Shown in pieces: positions 27,769 to 35,536 of a stretch of DNA of 64,000 nucleotides (its first letter is position 1; the number at the start of each line of letters is the position of its first letter). Below the pieces are notes generated by a model, which did not search any database, was not told where the DNA came from, and saw only the letters and a list, made by a program, of their open reading frames with translations. This stretch comes from Streptomyces sp. NBC_01754 (GTDB lineage Bacteria; Actinomycetota; Actinomycetes; Streptomycetales; Streptomycetaceae): positions 3,410,001 through 3,474,000 of the forward strand of contig NZ_CP109132.1 in assembly GCF_035918015.1 (NCBI RefSeq), in the 5' to 3' direction. The position numbers and the translations under genes were made by a program.

Positions 27769-27815
27769 TTCCCAAGCTCAGAGCGCGAGTTCGATTCTCG
27801 TCACCCGCTCCATGA
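27769..27815 (+). repeat. att core copy 1 (attR of segment A)
   Basis: 47 bp identical to 8307-8353 of tRNA-Gly, covering the anticodon loop to three bases past CCA. The 5' half of the tRNA is absent, so this is not a tRNA gene. Confidence 0.95.
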
Positions 27816-27817
27816 CG

Positions 27818-27850
27818 AAGGCCCAGGTCAGTGACCTGGGCCTTGTTTTT
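27818..27850. terminator. terminator following att copy 1
   Basis: AAGGCCCAGGTCA (27818-27830) and TGACCTGGGCCTT (27832-27844) form a near-perfect 13-bp stem with T-rich sequence after it. It closely resembles the tRNA-Gly terminator at 8356. Confidence 0.85.
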
Positions 27851-27861
27851 GTTTCCGAGTG

Positions 27862-28638
27862 CTACAGCTCTGTGTCGAGGAGTCGGGCAGCCTCGCGAGG
27901 GTCCATCAGGTTGGACCAGGCTTGTTCGGCGGGGAGCAGGTCCCGCTCCGGCAGGGCGTATTCGGGGTACCAGCCGTCAGCCTCGCAGCCGGGGACGTTG
28001 CGCAGGATCAAAGTGGTGAGGTTCGGCGGGACCGAACCCGTGATCCGCACTGCGAGGTAGGTTTCGTGGCCATCGTCGGCGCGGACCTGAAGGCCGACGG
28101 TGAAGGTGTCGAAATCCACCGTGTGCTCCTGGCCGTCCCGGAGCGTAGAACGGCTCAGAGTCAGAACCGTGGTCCGGAGCCGCCGCACGAAACGGACTCC
28201 CGCTTCGGCGCGATAGCGGACGTGGTCCTCGCGAGCGGGGAGCAAGTGGGCGGTGTACGTGGCGGACTTGAGCGCGTCGGTGTTGCCGGCGTTGTAGCGG
28301 GTTCGGGCAGCCTTGCCGTCGGCTTCGAGAGCGGCGTAGAAGTCGTCGGCGGAGCCGTCCTCGCGGCGGCCGGCCGCCACCAGCCACGGAAGATCGGCGT
28401 CCACCCAGACTGCCCCGCGCCAGCGCTGGACCTTCACCTTGAACAACACCTGGTCATCGACAGCGCGGATGCGCTCGTGCTTGGCATCGTCCGCCGCGAA
28501 CTGCTCGACGGTCTTCGCCAGGATCGGGTGCTCGATCTCGTCCAGGGGGTCAGTCACCGCCGGCAGGGGGAGTCCGAGGTCATCACGTAGGCACCGCAGG
28601 GTGGGCCTGGCGGGCCGCATCGCGGCGGGACCGGTCAT
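27862..28638 (-). CDS. partner protein of a toxin-antitoxin-like pair, unknown family
   Basis: 258 residues, soluble, with no motif I recognise. Visible segments include ILAKTVEQFAADDAKHERIR and a beta-rich middle (VRFVRRLRTTVLTLSRSTL, TYLAVRITGSVPPNLTTLIL). Its ATG overlaps the stop of the ribbon-helix-helix gene (ATGA), so production is coupled. The order, small DNA-binding protein then larger protein, matches toxin-antitoxin operons, but 258 residues is large for a toxin. Confidence 0.65.
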   Translation of the reverse strand: MTGPAAMRPARPTLRCLRDDLGLPLPAVTDPLDEIEHPILAKTVEQFAADDAKHERIRAVDDQVLFKVKVQRWRGAVWVDADLPWLVAAGRREDGSADDFYAALEADGKAARTRYNAGNTDALKSATYTAHLLPAREDHVRYRAEAGVRFVRRLRTTVLTLSRSTLRDGQEHTVDFDTFTVGLQVRADDGHETYLAVRITGSVPPNLTTLILRNVPGCEADGWYPEYALPERDLLPAEQAWSNLMDPREAARLLDTEL

Positions 28639-28910
28639 TCGTCGATCCCGCCGACCGCGTCGATCTCCTCCGCCGTCAGACCGGTCAGGAGCATGACGTC
28701 CGACTTCAGGGAACCGTCCAGGACACTGAGCGCTTCCACCATGCCCTCACGCAAATCCTCACGCCGCTGGTCCAGGTAAACCCGCACCGCCTCCGCGACC
28801 AGGTCCTTCTTCGTCAGGCCCAGGAAATGCGCGCCCTGACTGATCAACTTGTCCGTCGCCGGGTCCACCTTGAGCGGCGCCTGCCGGGGCGGCTTCGAAG
28901 CCGTGGTCAT
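28635..28910 (-). CDS. ribbon-helix-helix protein, candidate antitoxin/autorepressor
   Basis: 91 residues from ATG 28910, with GGTGGGA upstream. The central segment APLKVDPATDKLISQGAHFL, then TKKDLVAEAVRVYLDQR, has the strand-helix-helix pattern of RHH proteins. The C-terminal tail (VMLLTGLTAEEIDAVGGI) could bind the partner. Its gene overlaps the partner's start and lies just behind the iterated operator at 28933. Confidence 0.75.
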   Translation of the reverse strand: MTTASKPPRQAPLKVDPATDKLISQGAHFLGLTKKDLVAEAVRVYLDQRREDLREGMVEALSVLDGSLKSDVMLLTGLTAEEIDAVGGIDE

Positions 28911-28932
28911 GAATCCCACCTCCACACTCACG

Positions 28933-28946
28933 GTACCTTAGTACCT
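28933..28946. promoter_or_regulatory. iterated operator GTACCT-TA-GTACCT
   Basis: Two GTACCT units with an 8-bp period, 23 bp upstream of the ribbon-helix-helix start. Direct repeats at about this period suit side-by-side binding of RHH dimers, so autoregulation is likely. Confidence 0.6.
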
Positions 28947-29140
28947 CATGTTGGAGTTCCTCGCCGGTGGCCGCACTGAGACGCGGTCCGCCGGCCACCG
29001 GCACCACGGATCCGAACCGAAGACAGCCGACCGGTACACCCTGCAATAGATCACCGAGGGGGCGAAGCTTCACGACGGCGGGAACCTGATCCAGCGCGGC
29101 AGGACTTTCCCACCCACGGCGCGGCGTCATCGACCACCCC

Positions 29141-29267
29141 GTGCCCCATCCGCGCCCTTCGGAGCGGACAACAGCGGTCAAGCACGGCGCCCAGAGACCA
29201 CGCCAGCCTCGACCATTCCAGCCAAACATGCAGGTCAGAGACTCTACGACCGTTCAAGAACCGTTGA
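29141..29267. repeat. att-flanking arm, copy 2
   Basis: Homologous to 27642-27768: it starts GTGCCCCATCC, has GAGCGGACAACAGCGGTCA at 29162-29180, and ends in a similar AAGAACCGTTGA just before the att core. Both offset and length match copy 1. Confidence 0.8.
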
Positions 29268-29311
29268 TTCCCAAGCTCAGAGCGCGAGTTCGATTCTCGT
29301 CACCCGCTCCA
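29268..29311 (+). repeat. att core copy 2
   Basis: 44 bp identical to the tRNA-Gly 3' half through CCA. The three bases after CCA differ (CGA instead of TGA), which sets the right limit of identity. Confidence 0.95.
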
Positions 29312-29312
29312 C

Positions 29313-29350
29313 GAAAGAGCCCCAGGCCAGCCGCCCGGGGCTTTCTTGTT
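29313..29350 (+). terminator. terminator following att copy 2
   Basis: GAAAGAGCCCC pairs with GGGGCTTTC, followed by TTGTT. Same position relative to the att core as the tRNA terminator. Confidence 0.8.
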
Positions 29351-29356
29351 GGCCCG

Positions 29357-29830
29357 GAGCGGAACGCGGATGTCGCCGACCGGCTTCGGTCGCCAGCCAG
29401 GCCGGGGTGTAAGTCAGCCCAAGAAGGGCCTGCCGCGCCGCTCCCGGCCGTGCTTGTACCAGCGACCTGCTCACGACGCTGTCGCGTTCGATGCCGTGCG
29501 GTTCACCGAGTGACGCGCAGCCGAGCCCCAGGGCGCGCACCAGGTGCGGGTAGTGGGCTGCGAGTTGCTGGGCCAGGCGTCCGCCCGTGGACGTGCCGTA
29601 GACGTCGGCCCGGTGGGCACGAGGTAGTCAAGCACCGCGACCGCGTCCAGGGCGAAGAGCTCGGTGCCGTAGGGCTTGCTGGGCTTCTCGCTCTCCCCCG
29701 TGCCGCGAGGGTGAGGGCGTTGCGGACCGCGTGGAAGTCGTCGCGTACCCCGTCCCATCAATGGTGGTTGTTCGCCTGACCCGCCAGCAGGACCAGCGCT
29801 GTCCCACCAGGCCGCAGGACCCGGGCAGCA
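29357..29830 (-). pseudogene. decayed alpha/beta hydrolase
   Basis: Pieces of one hydrolase lie in different frames: ALVLLAGQANNHH, then a stop in place of Trp, then WDGVRDDFHAVRNALTL; YGTELFALDAVAVLDYL; DVYGTSTGGRLAQQLAAHYP with the nucleophile Ser in GTSTGG; and HLVRALGLGCASLGEPHGIE. At least two frameshifts and one nonsense codon separate them. It is the first gene of segment C and is clearly dead. Confidence 0.75.
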
Positions 29831-29903
29831 GGGAACTCCACCGGCCGACCAGGCCGTCGTGTCGCAGCAGTGACGTCACCAAGGGCTGAGGTGCGGCGGG
29901 AAG

Positions 29904-31022
29904 TCAGGCGGCGATGAGGTCCTGCTCACGGTCCGGCATTCCGACCTTGGGCTGCTTGTTCGGCAGCGCGAGCCGGAAGACCTTGTGCCACGCGGAGAAC
30001 ACCTGCTTGGGCAGCGGGCCGGTGACGTACTCCAACTCGTACTTCTCGAACAGCGCGCGCACCTTCACCGCGACCTCGGCGTACCGGTTGCTCGGCAGGT
30101 CCGGGAACAGGTGGTGCTCGATCTGGTGCGACAGGTTGCCGGTCATGAAGTGCATGGCCTTGCTGCCGCTGATGTTGGCCGAGCCCATCATCTGGCGCAG
30201 GTACCACTGGCCGCGGGTCTCGCCCTCGATCGACCGGCGCTCGAAGACCTGTACGCCCTCGGGGAAGTGCCCACACATGATCACCGAGTGGGTCCAGACG
30301 TTGCGGACCAGGTTCGCGGTGAACGTGGCGGCGAGTGTGGTGAGGAATGAGGGGCCCGACAGCAACGGGTGGATCACGTAGTCCTTGAGCACCTGCTTGC
30401 GGATCTTGCGACCCACGGCCTTGGCCCGCGCGCGGAACTCCGGGTTCTTGCGGCGGCGCTTGCCGAGGTTCTTACCGAGCTCCAGGTCGTACGCTGCGAT
30501 GCCGTACTCGAAGAAGCAGGCGTTGAGGAAGTTCCACAGCGGCTGGCCGAGGTGGAAGGGGTGCCACTTCTGGTCTTCGTCGACGCGCATGATGCCGTAG
30601 CCGAGGTCGTTGTCCTTGCCGATCACGTTGGTGTACGTGTGGTGCAGCTCGTTGTGCGAGTGCTTCCACTGATCGGACGGCGAGACGTGGTCCCACTCCC
30701 AGGTGGTGGAGTGGATCTTCGGGTCTCGCATCCAGTCCCACTGGCCGTGCAGGACGTTGTGGCCGATCTCCATGTTGTCCATGATCTTCGCCACGGACAG
30801 CCCGGCGGTGCCGATCAGCCACGCGGGCGGGAAGATCGAGAACAGCAGCACACCCCTGCTGACCAGCTCCAGCTTGCGCTGCGCCGAGATGACCCGCCGG
30901 ATGTAGGCGGCGTCCTTCTCGCCGCGGTCGGCGATCACCTCGTCGCGGATGGCGTCCAGCTCGCGTCCCAGTTCCTCGATCTGCTCCGCGGTCAGGTGGG
31001 CGGTGGGGTCGATGGCGGTCAA
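29904..31022 (-). CDS. membrane acyl-CoA/acyl-lipid fatty acid desaturase
   Basis: 372 residues. Three histidine boxes of di-iron membrane desaturases: GHNVLHGQ, HSHNELHHTY and LSHQIEHHLF. Hydrophobic segments flank them (LLFSIFPPAWLIGTAGLSV, FLTTLAATFTANLV). It would insert a double bond into membrane acyl chains using electrons from the adjacent reductase, like the mycobacterial DesA3-Rv3230c pair. The TTG start is chosen because AGGAG lies five bases upstream and the protein then begins LTAIDPTAHL. Only 7 bp separates it from the reductase stop. Confidence 0.9.
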   Translation of the reverse strand: MTAIDPTAHLTAEQIEELGRELDAIRDEVIADRGEKDAAYIRRVISAQRKLELVSRGVLLFSIFPPAWLIGTAGLSVAKIMDNMEIGHNVLHGQWDWMRDPKIHSTTWEWDHVSPSDQWKHSHNELHHTYTNVIGKDNDLGYGIMRVDEDQKWHPFHLGQPLWNFLNACFFEYGIAAYDLELGKNLGKRRRKNPEFRARAKAVGRKIRKQVLKDYVIHPLLSGPSFLTTLAATFTANLVRNVWTHSVIMCGHFPEGVQVFERRSIEGETRGQWYLRQMMGSANISGSKAMHFMTGNLSHQIEHHLFPDLPSNRYAEVAVKVRALFEKYELEYVTGPLPKQVFSAWHKVFRLALPNKQPKVGMPDREQDLIAA

Positions 31023-31029
31023 GGTGCTC

Positions 31030-32085
31030 CTACCGTTCGATGTCGCAGGGGCCCGCCGCGGCGGACACACAGGTCTGGATGAGGACGCCCGGCTCGGCCT
31101 CGGTGATCTCGCCGGTACGCAGGTCGCGGACAGCGCCGGCCTTGAGCGGCGAGACGCACCCGAAGCAGATGCCCATACGGCACCCGGAGGGCATGAGCAC
31201 GCCGATCTCCTCGCCGATGTCGAGCAACGGCGTGGCGCCGTCCGCGGCGATGGTCTTGCCGGTGGCGCTGAACGTGACCTCGCCGCCGTCGCCGGCGACG
31301 ACGATGCCGGGGCGGAAGCGTTCGGTGTGCAGGCGCTCATGGACGCCGTGCTCTCTCCAGTGCTCCTCGGCGGCGTCGAGCAGACCTGCGGGCCCGCACG
31401 CCCAGGTCTCGCGCTCGGCCCAGTCGGGCACGAGCTCTTGGAGACGGGCGATGTCGAGCTTGCCGTCTGTGTCGGTGTGCACCTCGGTGAGCCGCAGCTT
31501 CTTGTCCGCGACCAGGCTGTGCAGTTCCTTGCGGAAGATCACGTCCTGAGGCTGTGGCGCGCAGTGGACCATGACGACGTCGCCGACTTCGGTGTCGCGC
31601 AGCATGCCCATCACGGGCGTGATGCCGCTGCCGGCCGTCAGGTAGAGCACCTTGGCGGGCTTGGCCCGCGGCAGGACGAAGTCACCGGTCGCCTGGTCGA
31701 GCTGGATCAGCGTGCCCGGTTGCGCCCTGCGGACCAGGTGATTGCTGACCTTGCCGTCCGGGATCGCCTTCACCGTGATCGTGATGCGGCCGTCCTGGCG
31801 GTTCGTCGGCGAGGTGATGGAGTAGGCACGCCACAGGCGCACTCCGTCGACGTCGACCCCGATCCTCAGGTACTGGCCGGCTGTGTGGCCGCGCCAGCCC
31901 CGCCCCGGCCGGATCACCACAGTCGCGGCGTCATCGGTCTCGGAGTACACGGCCTCGATGCGCCCACGCAGGTCAGCGCCCGCACGCAGCGGGCTGACCA
32001 GGTCGAGGTAGTCCGACGGCAGCAGCGGCGTCGTGACCATCTCCAACAGTTTCCACGCCCTGCCGCGGAGGGCTGTACTCGTCAT
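31030..32085 (-). CDS. ferredoxin reductase with C-terminal 2Fe-2S domain, desaturase partner
   Basis: 351 residues. FAD-binding RAYSITSP near 96, NAD-binding YLTAGSGITPVMGML near 148, and a plant-type 2Fe-2S domain with SGCRMGICFGC and the fourth Cys in LIQTC near the end. It carries electrons from NAD(P)H through FAD and the Fe-S centre to the desaturase. First gene of the two-gene operon, divergent from the PucR regulator. Confidence 0.9.
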   Translation of the reverse strand: MTSTALRGRAWKLLEMVTTPLLPSDYLDLVSPLRAGADLRGRIEAVYSETDDAATVVIRPGRGWRGHTAGQYLRIGVDVDGVRLWRAYSITSPTNRQDGRITITVKAIPDGKVSNHLVRRAQPGTLIQLDQATGDFVLPRAKPAKVLYLTAGSGITPVMGMLRDTEVGDVVMVHCAPQPQDVIFRKELHSLVADKKLRLTEVHTDTDGKLDIARLQELVPDWAERETWACGPAGLLDAAEEHWREHGVHERLHTERFRPGIVVAGDGGEVTFSATGKTIAADGATPLLDIGEEIGVLMPSGCRMGICFGCVSPLKAGAVRDLRTGEITEAEPGVLIQTCVSAAAGPCDIER

Positions 32086-32116
32086 GACTCCAGCTTGCTG
32101 CGCCTCCAGGCGTAAA

Positions 32117-32132
32117 GTCCTGACCACAGGAC
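32117..32132. promoter_or_regulatory. palindrome GTCCTG-N4-CAGGAC in the reductase/PucR divergent region
   Basis: Perfect 6-bp arms flanked by CGTAAA and CGTAAAT. It lies midway between the divergent starts and is probably a regulator binding site. Confidence 0.6.
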
Positions 32133-32151
32133 GTAAATCTGGTCGGCTGAA

Positions 32152-32168
32152 TTGTTCGCAGGGAACAA
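32152..32168. promoter_or_regulatory. palindrome TTGTTC-N5-GAACAA before pucR-type gene
   Basis: Perfect 6-bp arms ending four bases before the regulator ATG. Suits autoregulation by occlusion. Confidence 0.6.
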
Positions 32169-32171
32169 AAA

Positions 32172-33311
32172 ATGAGCTATGCAATCCGGAGGGCCAGCGA
32201 ACTGTCCCTGGATGAGACGACGGTCACCGCCCTTCGGGCCGCACTCAAGACCACCGCCGACGAAGTCGTCCAGGCGATCATCGACGAGGTTCCTCCCTAC
32301 GCCCATGCCTTGTCGGGCCGCATGGGCGCCACGATCCGCAGAGCCGTCCGCACCGCCCTGGGGCACTACCTGGACCTTGCGAGCGGGAACGCCACAGGCG
32401 GCGACGCAGGGGACGCCGCCTACGAGCTGGGCCGCGGCGAGGTGCGCGACGGCCGTTCGATGGACGCCCTGCTCAGCGCCTACCGCGTCGGCGCCCGGGT
32501 CGCCTGGCGATGTCTGGCAGCTGGTGCCGTACCCGCGGGTCTGCCCGCCGCCGAGGTCGCAAAGTTCGCCGAGCTGACCTTCGCCTACATCGACGAGCTC
32601 TCCGCCGCGAGCGCCGCGGGCCACGCCGACGAACTGGCCGCCCGGGGCAGAGCCCACGAGCGCCACCTGGAACACCTGGCCCGCGCCCTCCTCGCCGGCG
32701 CGAGCCCGGACGTGCTGCTGGCCTCCGGCCAACGGGCCAGGTGGCAGCCTCCGGTTTCGCTGACCGCCGTCCTGCTGCCCGCCGTGCAGGCCCGGCCTGC
32801 CTACCGGACACTCGATCCGAGCACCCTCGTCCTCGACGATCTGCCGGATGCCACCGGTGTGCTCCTCGTCCCCGATGCCGACCGATCACGTCTTCTACGG
32901 CAGCTGACCGACCGCGCCGCCGTGGTCGGCCCGGCACGGCCATGGACCCACGCGTCCGCCTCGTACGCACGAGCCCTACGCGCGCGCTCCCTTTCCTCTG
33001 ACATTCGCGACACCGAGGACCACCTGCCCGACCTGGTGCTCAGCGCCGACGCGGACGCGTTCGCAGACCTGCGCGCCCGAGCCCTCGCACCGTTGCAGAC
33101 CCTGCCTGCCGCAACCGCACGACGGCTGGAGGAGACGTTGCGGGCGTGGCTGCTGCACCAGGGCAGACGGGACGAGGTCGCGGCGGAGTTGTTCGTCCAC
33201 CCCCAGACGGTCCGATACCGGATGTCGCAGCTCCGGGAGCTGTTTCCCGATCTCGCATCACCACACCGGGTCCTTGAACTGACGCTGGCGGTCGGCCTCC
33301 GGGTCGACTGA
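32172..33311 (+). CDS. PucR-family transcriptional regulator
   Basis: 379 residues. The N-terminal half is helical (LGHYLDLASGNATGGDAG), the middle is GGDEF-related-like, and the C-terminus is the PucR helix-turn-helix: RRDEVAAELFVHPQTVRYRM, then SQLRELFPDLASP. It is divergent from the desaturase operon with two palindromes between, so it most likely regulates that operon and itself. Followed by a terminator at 33373. Confidence 0.88.
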   Translation: MSYAIRRASELSLDETTVTALRAALKTTADEVVQAIIDEVPPYAHALSGRMGATIRRAVRTALGHYLDLASGNATGGDAGDAAYELGRGEVRDGRSMDALLSAYRVGARVAWRCLAAGAVPAGLPAAEVAKFAELTFAYIDELSAASAAGHADELAARGRAHERHLEHLARALLAGASPDVLLASGQRARWQPPVSLTAVLLPAVQARPAYRTLDPSTLVLDDLPDATGVLLVPDADRSRLLRQLTDRAAVVGPARPWTHASASYARALRARSLSSDIRDTEDHLPDLVLSADADAFADLRARALAPLQTLPAATARRLEETLRAWLLHQGRRDEVAAELFVHPQTVRYRMSQLRELFPDLASPHRVLELTLAVGLRVD

Positions 33312-33372
33312 CGCGTCACCCGTCCACCGCCGCGTCCGCGAGCGTCCGGAGATCCTGCCCGTTCCCGGTGCC

Positions 33373-33404
33373 AAGCCGCCATGACCCGGGAAACGGCGGC
33401 TTTC
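33373..33404 (+). terminator. terminator after the PucR regulator
   Basis: AAGCCGCC (33373-33380) pairs with GGCGGCTT (33395-33402), followed by TT. Confidence 0.75.
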
Positions 33405-33570
33405 CGGTCGTCGTGGCAAGGGGCCGGGCGGTCGCCCCAGGGGCGACCGCCGTCCTGTGGCGGCCCGTGCCTCCCTCCCGGCAGCCGGTCGGACGACCGG
33501 CCAGGGCCGACCTGGCACACCGCGCGATGGAGAATGGGACGGAGTATGAAACGTGAGGTCAGGAGCTCCC

Positions 33571-33909
33571 ATGACAAAACCGGTTCACCGACCTCGTGAG
33601 GACGCGGAGTTCGATTTCATCCTCGGGAGAAGCAAGGTTCCGGTTCTCGCATACTTCACCGGGGCATGGCCCAAGGCAATCGAGCCCTGCCGGGTGATGG
33701 ATGTCGTCGTGGGCGACATCGCCGCCGGCTACGCGGGCCGCCTGACGGTCGTCCGCACCGACATCACGCGTTGTCCGGCGGCAACCGAGCGATACGGGAT
33801 CACCGGAGCCCCGTCCTGCCTCCTGCTGAAGGAGGGAACGGCAGTGGCGCACGGCACGGGGCCCATGACCAGCGATGAGGTACGGCAGTTCCTGGACGGT
33901 CACCTCTGA
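33571..33909 (+). CDS. thioredoxin-fold protein without a CxxC motif
   Basis: 112 residues from ATG 33571, behind AGGAG. Fold features are VPVLAYFTGAWPKAIEPC, LTVVRTDITRCPAATERYGI and GAPSCLLLKEG with the cis-Pro. The usual WCGPC is WPKAIEPC: the first Cys is missing and spacing is longer, so it is unlikely to be a normal disulfide reductase. It may be a chaperone-like or single-cysteine variant. Confidence 0.75.
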   Translation: MTKPVHRPREDAEFDFILGRSKVPVLAYFTGAWPKAIEPCRVMDVVVGDIAAGYAGRLTVVRTDITRCPAATERYGITGAPSCLLLKEGTAVAHGTGPMTSDEVRQFLDGHL

Positions 33910-34040
33910 GCGGCCGCTGCGGCACCCGGACCGCCGCTTCTCGTCGCGTTCGGAGCGGGCGCGGGCGGTTGGCAGCCCATCTCCCGCCTCACCGCCGCAG
34001 GGCGGTTCGAGGTCGTGCGCGAGACCGCGGAACCGCTCAC

Positions 34041-34083
34041 TCCCAAGCTCGGAGCGCGAGTTCGATTCTCGTCACCCGCTCCA
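34041..34083 (+). repeat. att core copy 3
   Basis: 43 bp matching the tRNA-Gly 3' half with one change (GCTCGGAG for GCTCAGAG). An older or diverged junction. Confidence 0.92.
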
Positions 34084-34086
34084 CAG

Positions 34087-34125
34087 GAAAAGCCCCAGGC
34101 CGGTGGTCGGGGGCTTCTTATTTTT
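34087..34125 (+). terminator. terminator following att copy 3
   Basis: AAAAGCCCC pairs with GGGGGCTT, followed by CTTATTTTT. Nearly the same hairpin recurs on the other side of the ISL3 element at 35537. Confidence 0.8.
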
Positions 34126-34174
34126 CGCTCTCCTGCCGTATGAGTGGGTGCCCTGGCCTGCCCTGATGCATGAA

Positions 34175-34246
34175 ACACGCCGTTTCCTGTGACCCTTGAG
34201 GTGTCTAGGCTCAAGTTGGATCAAGCAGGGAAACGAAACGGCGTGT
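34175..34246 (+). promoter_or_regulatory. start-codon-sequestering inverted repeat of the ISL3 element
   Basis: ACACGCCGTTTC (34175-34186) and GAAACGGCGTGT (34235-34246) are perfect 12-bp arms. The transposase GTG start (34243) lies in the 3' arm, so transcripts entering from outside would hide it. Confidence 0.65.
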
Positions 34247-35511
34247 CTCTCTTCAGGATATGGAAGCGGACGCTGACGGTCGAACACACGGTGGTCGAGA
34301 GCGTCCGCGTCGACGAGGGTGAACAGTGCGTGATCGTGTCGGTACGGCCCGACGCGCGGCGTCGGGGGCGGTGCGGGATCTGCGGCCGTCCGGCTCCGGG
34401 CTATGACGCGGGCCGACGCCGGTGGCGGGACCTGGATCACGGGGCGATGCGGACCTTCCTGGAAGCCGGCGTGCCGCGCGTGCGCTGCGGGCGGCACGGG
34501 ACCGTGACAGCCGCGGTGCCCTGGGCCCGTCACGGTGCCGGACACACCCTCGCCTTCGACCAGCAGACCGCGTGGATGGCCGCCGAGTGCTCGAAGTCCG
34601 CGACCGCACAGCTGATGAGAACCTCCTGGCGCACGGTCGGAGCGATCGTCGAGCGTGTGGTTGCCGACCGCGATGCGCGGGTCGACCGGCTGGCCCGCCT
34701 CCGCCGGATCGGCATCGACGAGATCAGCTACCGCAAGGGCCAGAAGTACATGACCTGCGTCGTCGACCACGACACCGCGAAAGTCGTGTGGGTGGCCGAC
34801 GGCCACGGCAAGGATGTCCTGCACCGCTTCTTCGACGCCCTGGGTCCCGAGCGGGCCGGACGTCTCACCCACATCAGCGCCGACGCTGCCGCCTGGATCT
34901 CCGAGACCCTGGCCGAGCGGGCCCCGGCCGCGATACGGGCTATGGATCCGTTTCATGTGGTGGCGTGGGCCACCGAGGCCCTGGACGCCGAGCGTCGTGC
35001 CTCGTGGAACCGGGCCCGCCGCCAGGCCGAAGGCAGCGACGGCCGCGAGCGGGCCCGCGCGCTGAAGGACTCCCGCTTCGCACTGTGGAAGAACAGCGCC
35101 GACCTCACCGACCGGCAGGCGGCGAAACTGACCTGGATCGCCGCGACCGACACTCGCCTGCACCACGCCTGGCGCCTCAACGAGGCCCTGTGCGCGGTGT
35201 TCGCCCTGGCCAAGTCCCGTCCCGCCGCAGCCCTGAGAGCCCTGGACCACTGGATCAGCTGGGCCCGACGCTGCCGCATCGACACCTTCGTCGGCCTCCA
35301 GCGCCGCATCGTGCGTCAGCGCGAAGCGATCCGCGCGACCCTGCTGACCGGCATGAGCAACGGACTGACCGAGTCGACGAACACCAAAACCCGCCTGATC
35401 ATCCGTCGCGGCTTCGGCTTCCACAGTGCGGACGCCATCATCGCCCTCGTCATGCTCACCCTCGCCGGCCAACGCCCCAACCTCCCCGGACGCCAAGTCG
35501 CCACAGAGTGA
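34243..35511 (+). CDS. ISL3-family transposase
   Basis: 422 residues from GTG 34243. Zinc-binding N-terminus (GRCGICGRPAPGYD), helix-turn-helix around AQLMRTSWRTVGAIVERVV, then the DDE domain: RIGIDEISYRKGQKYMTCVV (first Asp), ISADAAAWISETL and AMDPFHVVAWATEALD (second), and LTGMSNGLTESTNTKTRLI (Glu). Intact. An upstream TTG/ATG start is possible but would leave the hairpin unexplained. Confidence 0.92.
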   Translation: MSLFRIWKRTLTVEHTVVESVRVDEGEQCVIVSVRPDARRRGRCGICGRPAPGYDAGRRRWRDLDHGAMRTFLEAGVPRVRCGRHGTVTAAVPWARHGAGHTLAFDQQTAWMAAECSKSATAQLMRTSWRTVGAIVERVVADRDARVDRLARLRRIGIDEISYRKGQKYMTCVVDHDTAKVVWVADGHGKDVLHRFFDALGPERAGRLTHISADAAAWISETLAERAPAAIRAMDPFHVVAWATEALDAERRASWNRARRQAEGSDGRERARALKDSRFALWKNSADLTDRQAAKLTWIAATDTRLHHAWRLNEALCAVFALAKSRPAAALRALDHWISWARRCRIDTFVGLQRRIVRQREAIRATLLTGMSNGLTESTNTKTRLIIRRGFGFHSADAIIALVMLTLAGQRPNLPGRQVATE

Positions 35512-35536
35512 CCCACTCATACGGCAGGAGAGCCTG

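Larger units (their letters stand above)
8351..27815. mobile_element. Segment A: 19.5-kb integrative mobilizable element at tRNA-Gly
   Basis: Bounded by the 47-bp direct repeats at 8307 and 27769. It has a tyrosine integrase, mobC-like and relaxase genes, an XRE regulator, metabolic accessory genes, a NACHT NTPase and a motif-paired membrane gene. There is no recognisable FtsK/TraB translocase or replication gene, so it is better called mobilizable than self-transmissible. The integrase lies in the middle rather than at an end. The deletion at the mobC junction suggests it is decaying. Confidence 0.85.
27816..29311. mobile_element. Segment B: 1.5-kb mini-element between two att copies
   Basis: The DNA between att copies 1 and 2 holds only a two-gene minus-strand module. 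There is no integrase or mobility gene. Arms and cores at both ends match, so it could be moved by segment A's integrase, like a cis-mobilizable element. Confidence 0.7.
29312..34083. mobile_element. Segment C: DNA between att copies 2 and 3
   Basis: 4.8 kb holding a hydrolase pseudogene, desaturase-reductase operon, PucR regulator and a thioredoxin-like gene. It has no mobility genes of its own. The 127-bp arm is not seen beside att copy 3, so it may come from a different element family using the same tRNA. Confidence 0.6.
34127..35533. mobile_element. ISL3-family insertion sequence, 1407 bp
   Basis: Perfect 23-bp terminal inverted repeats at 34127-34149 and 35511-35533; the left one includes CTCTCCTGCCGTATGAGTGG. 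The flanks TATTTTTC and CTGAAAAA are not duplicates, so the 8-bp target repeat usual for the family is missing. That points to a deletion or recombination beside the element. Confidence 0.92.

Noticed and set aside
27769..27815. Additional tRNA-Gly gene
   Set aside because: Only the 3' half is present; no D arm or 5' acceptor strand. It is an att copy. The same holds at 29268 and 34041.
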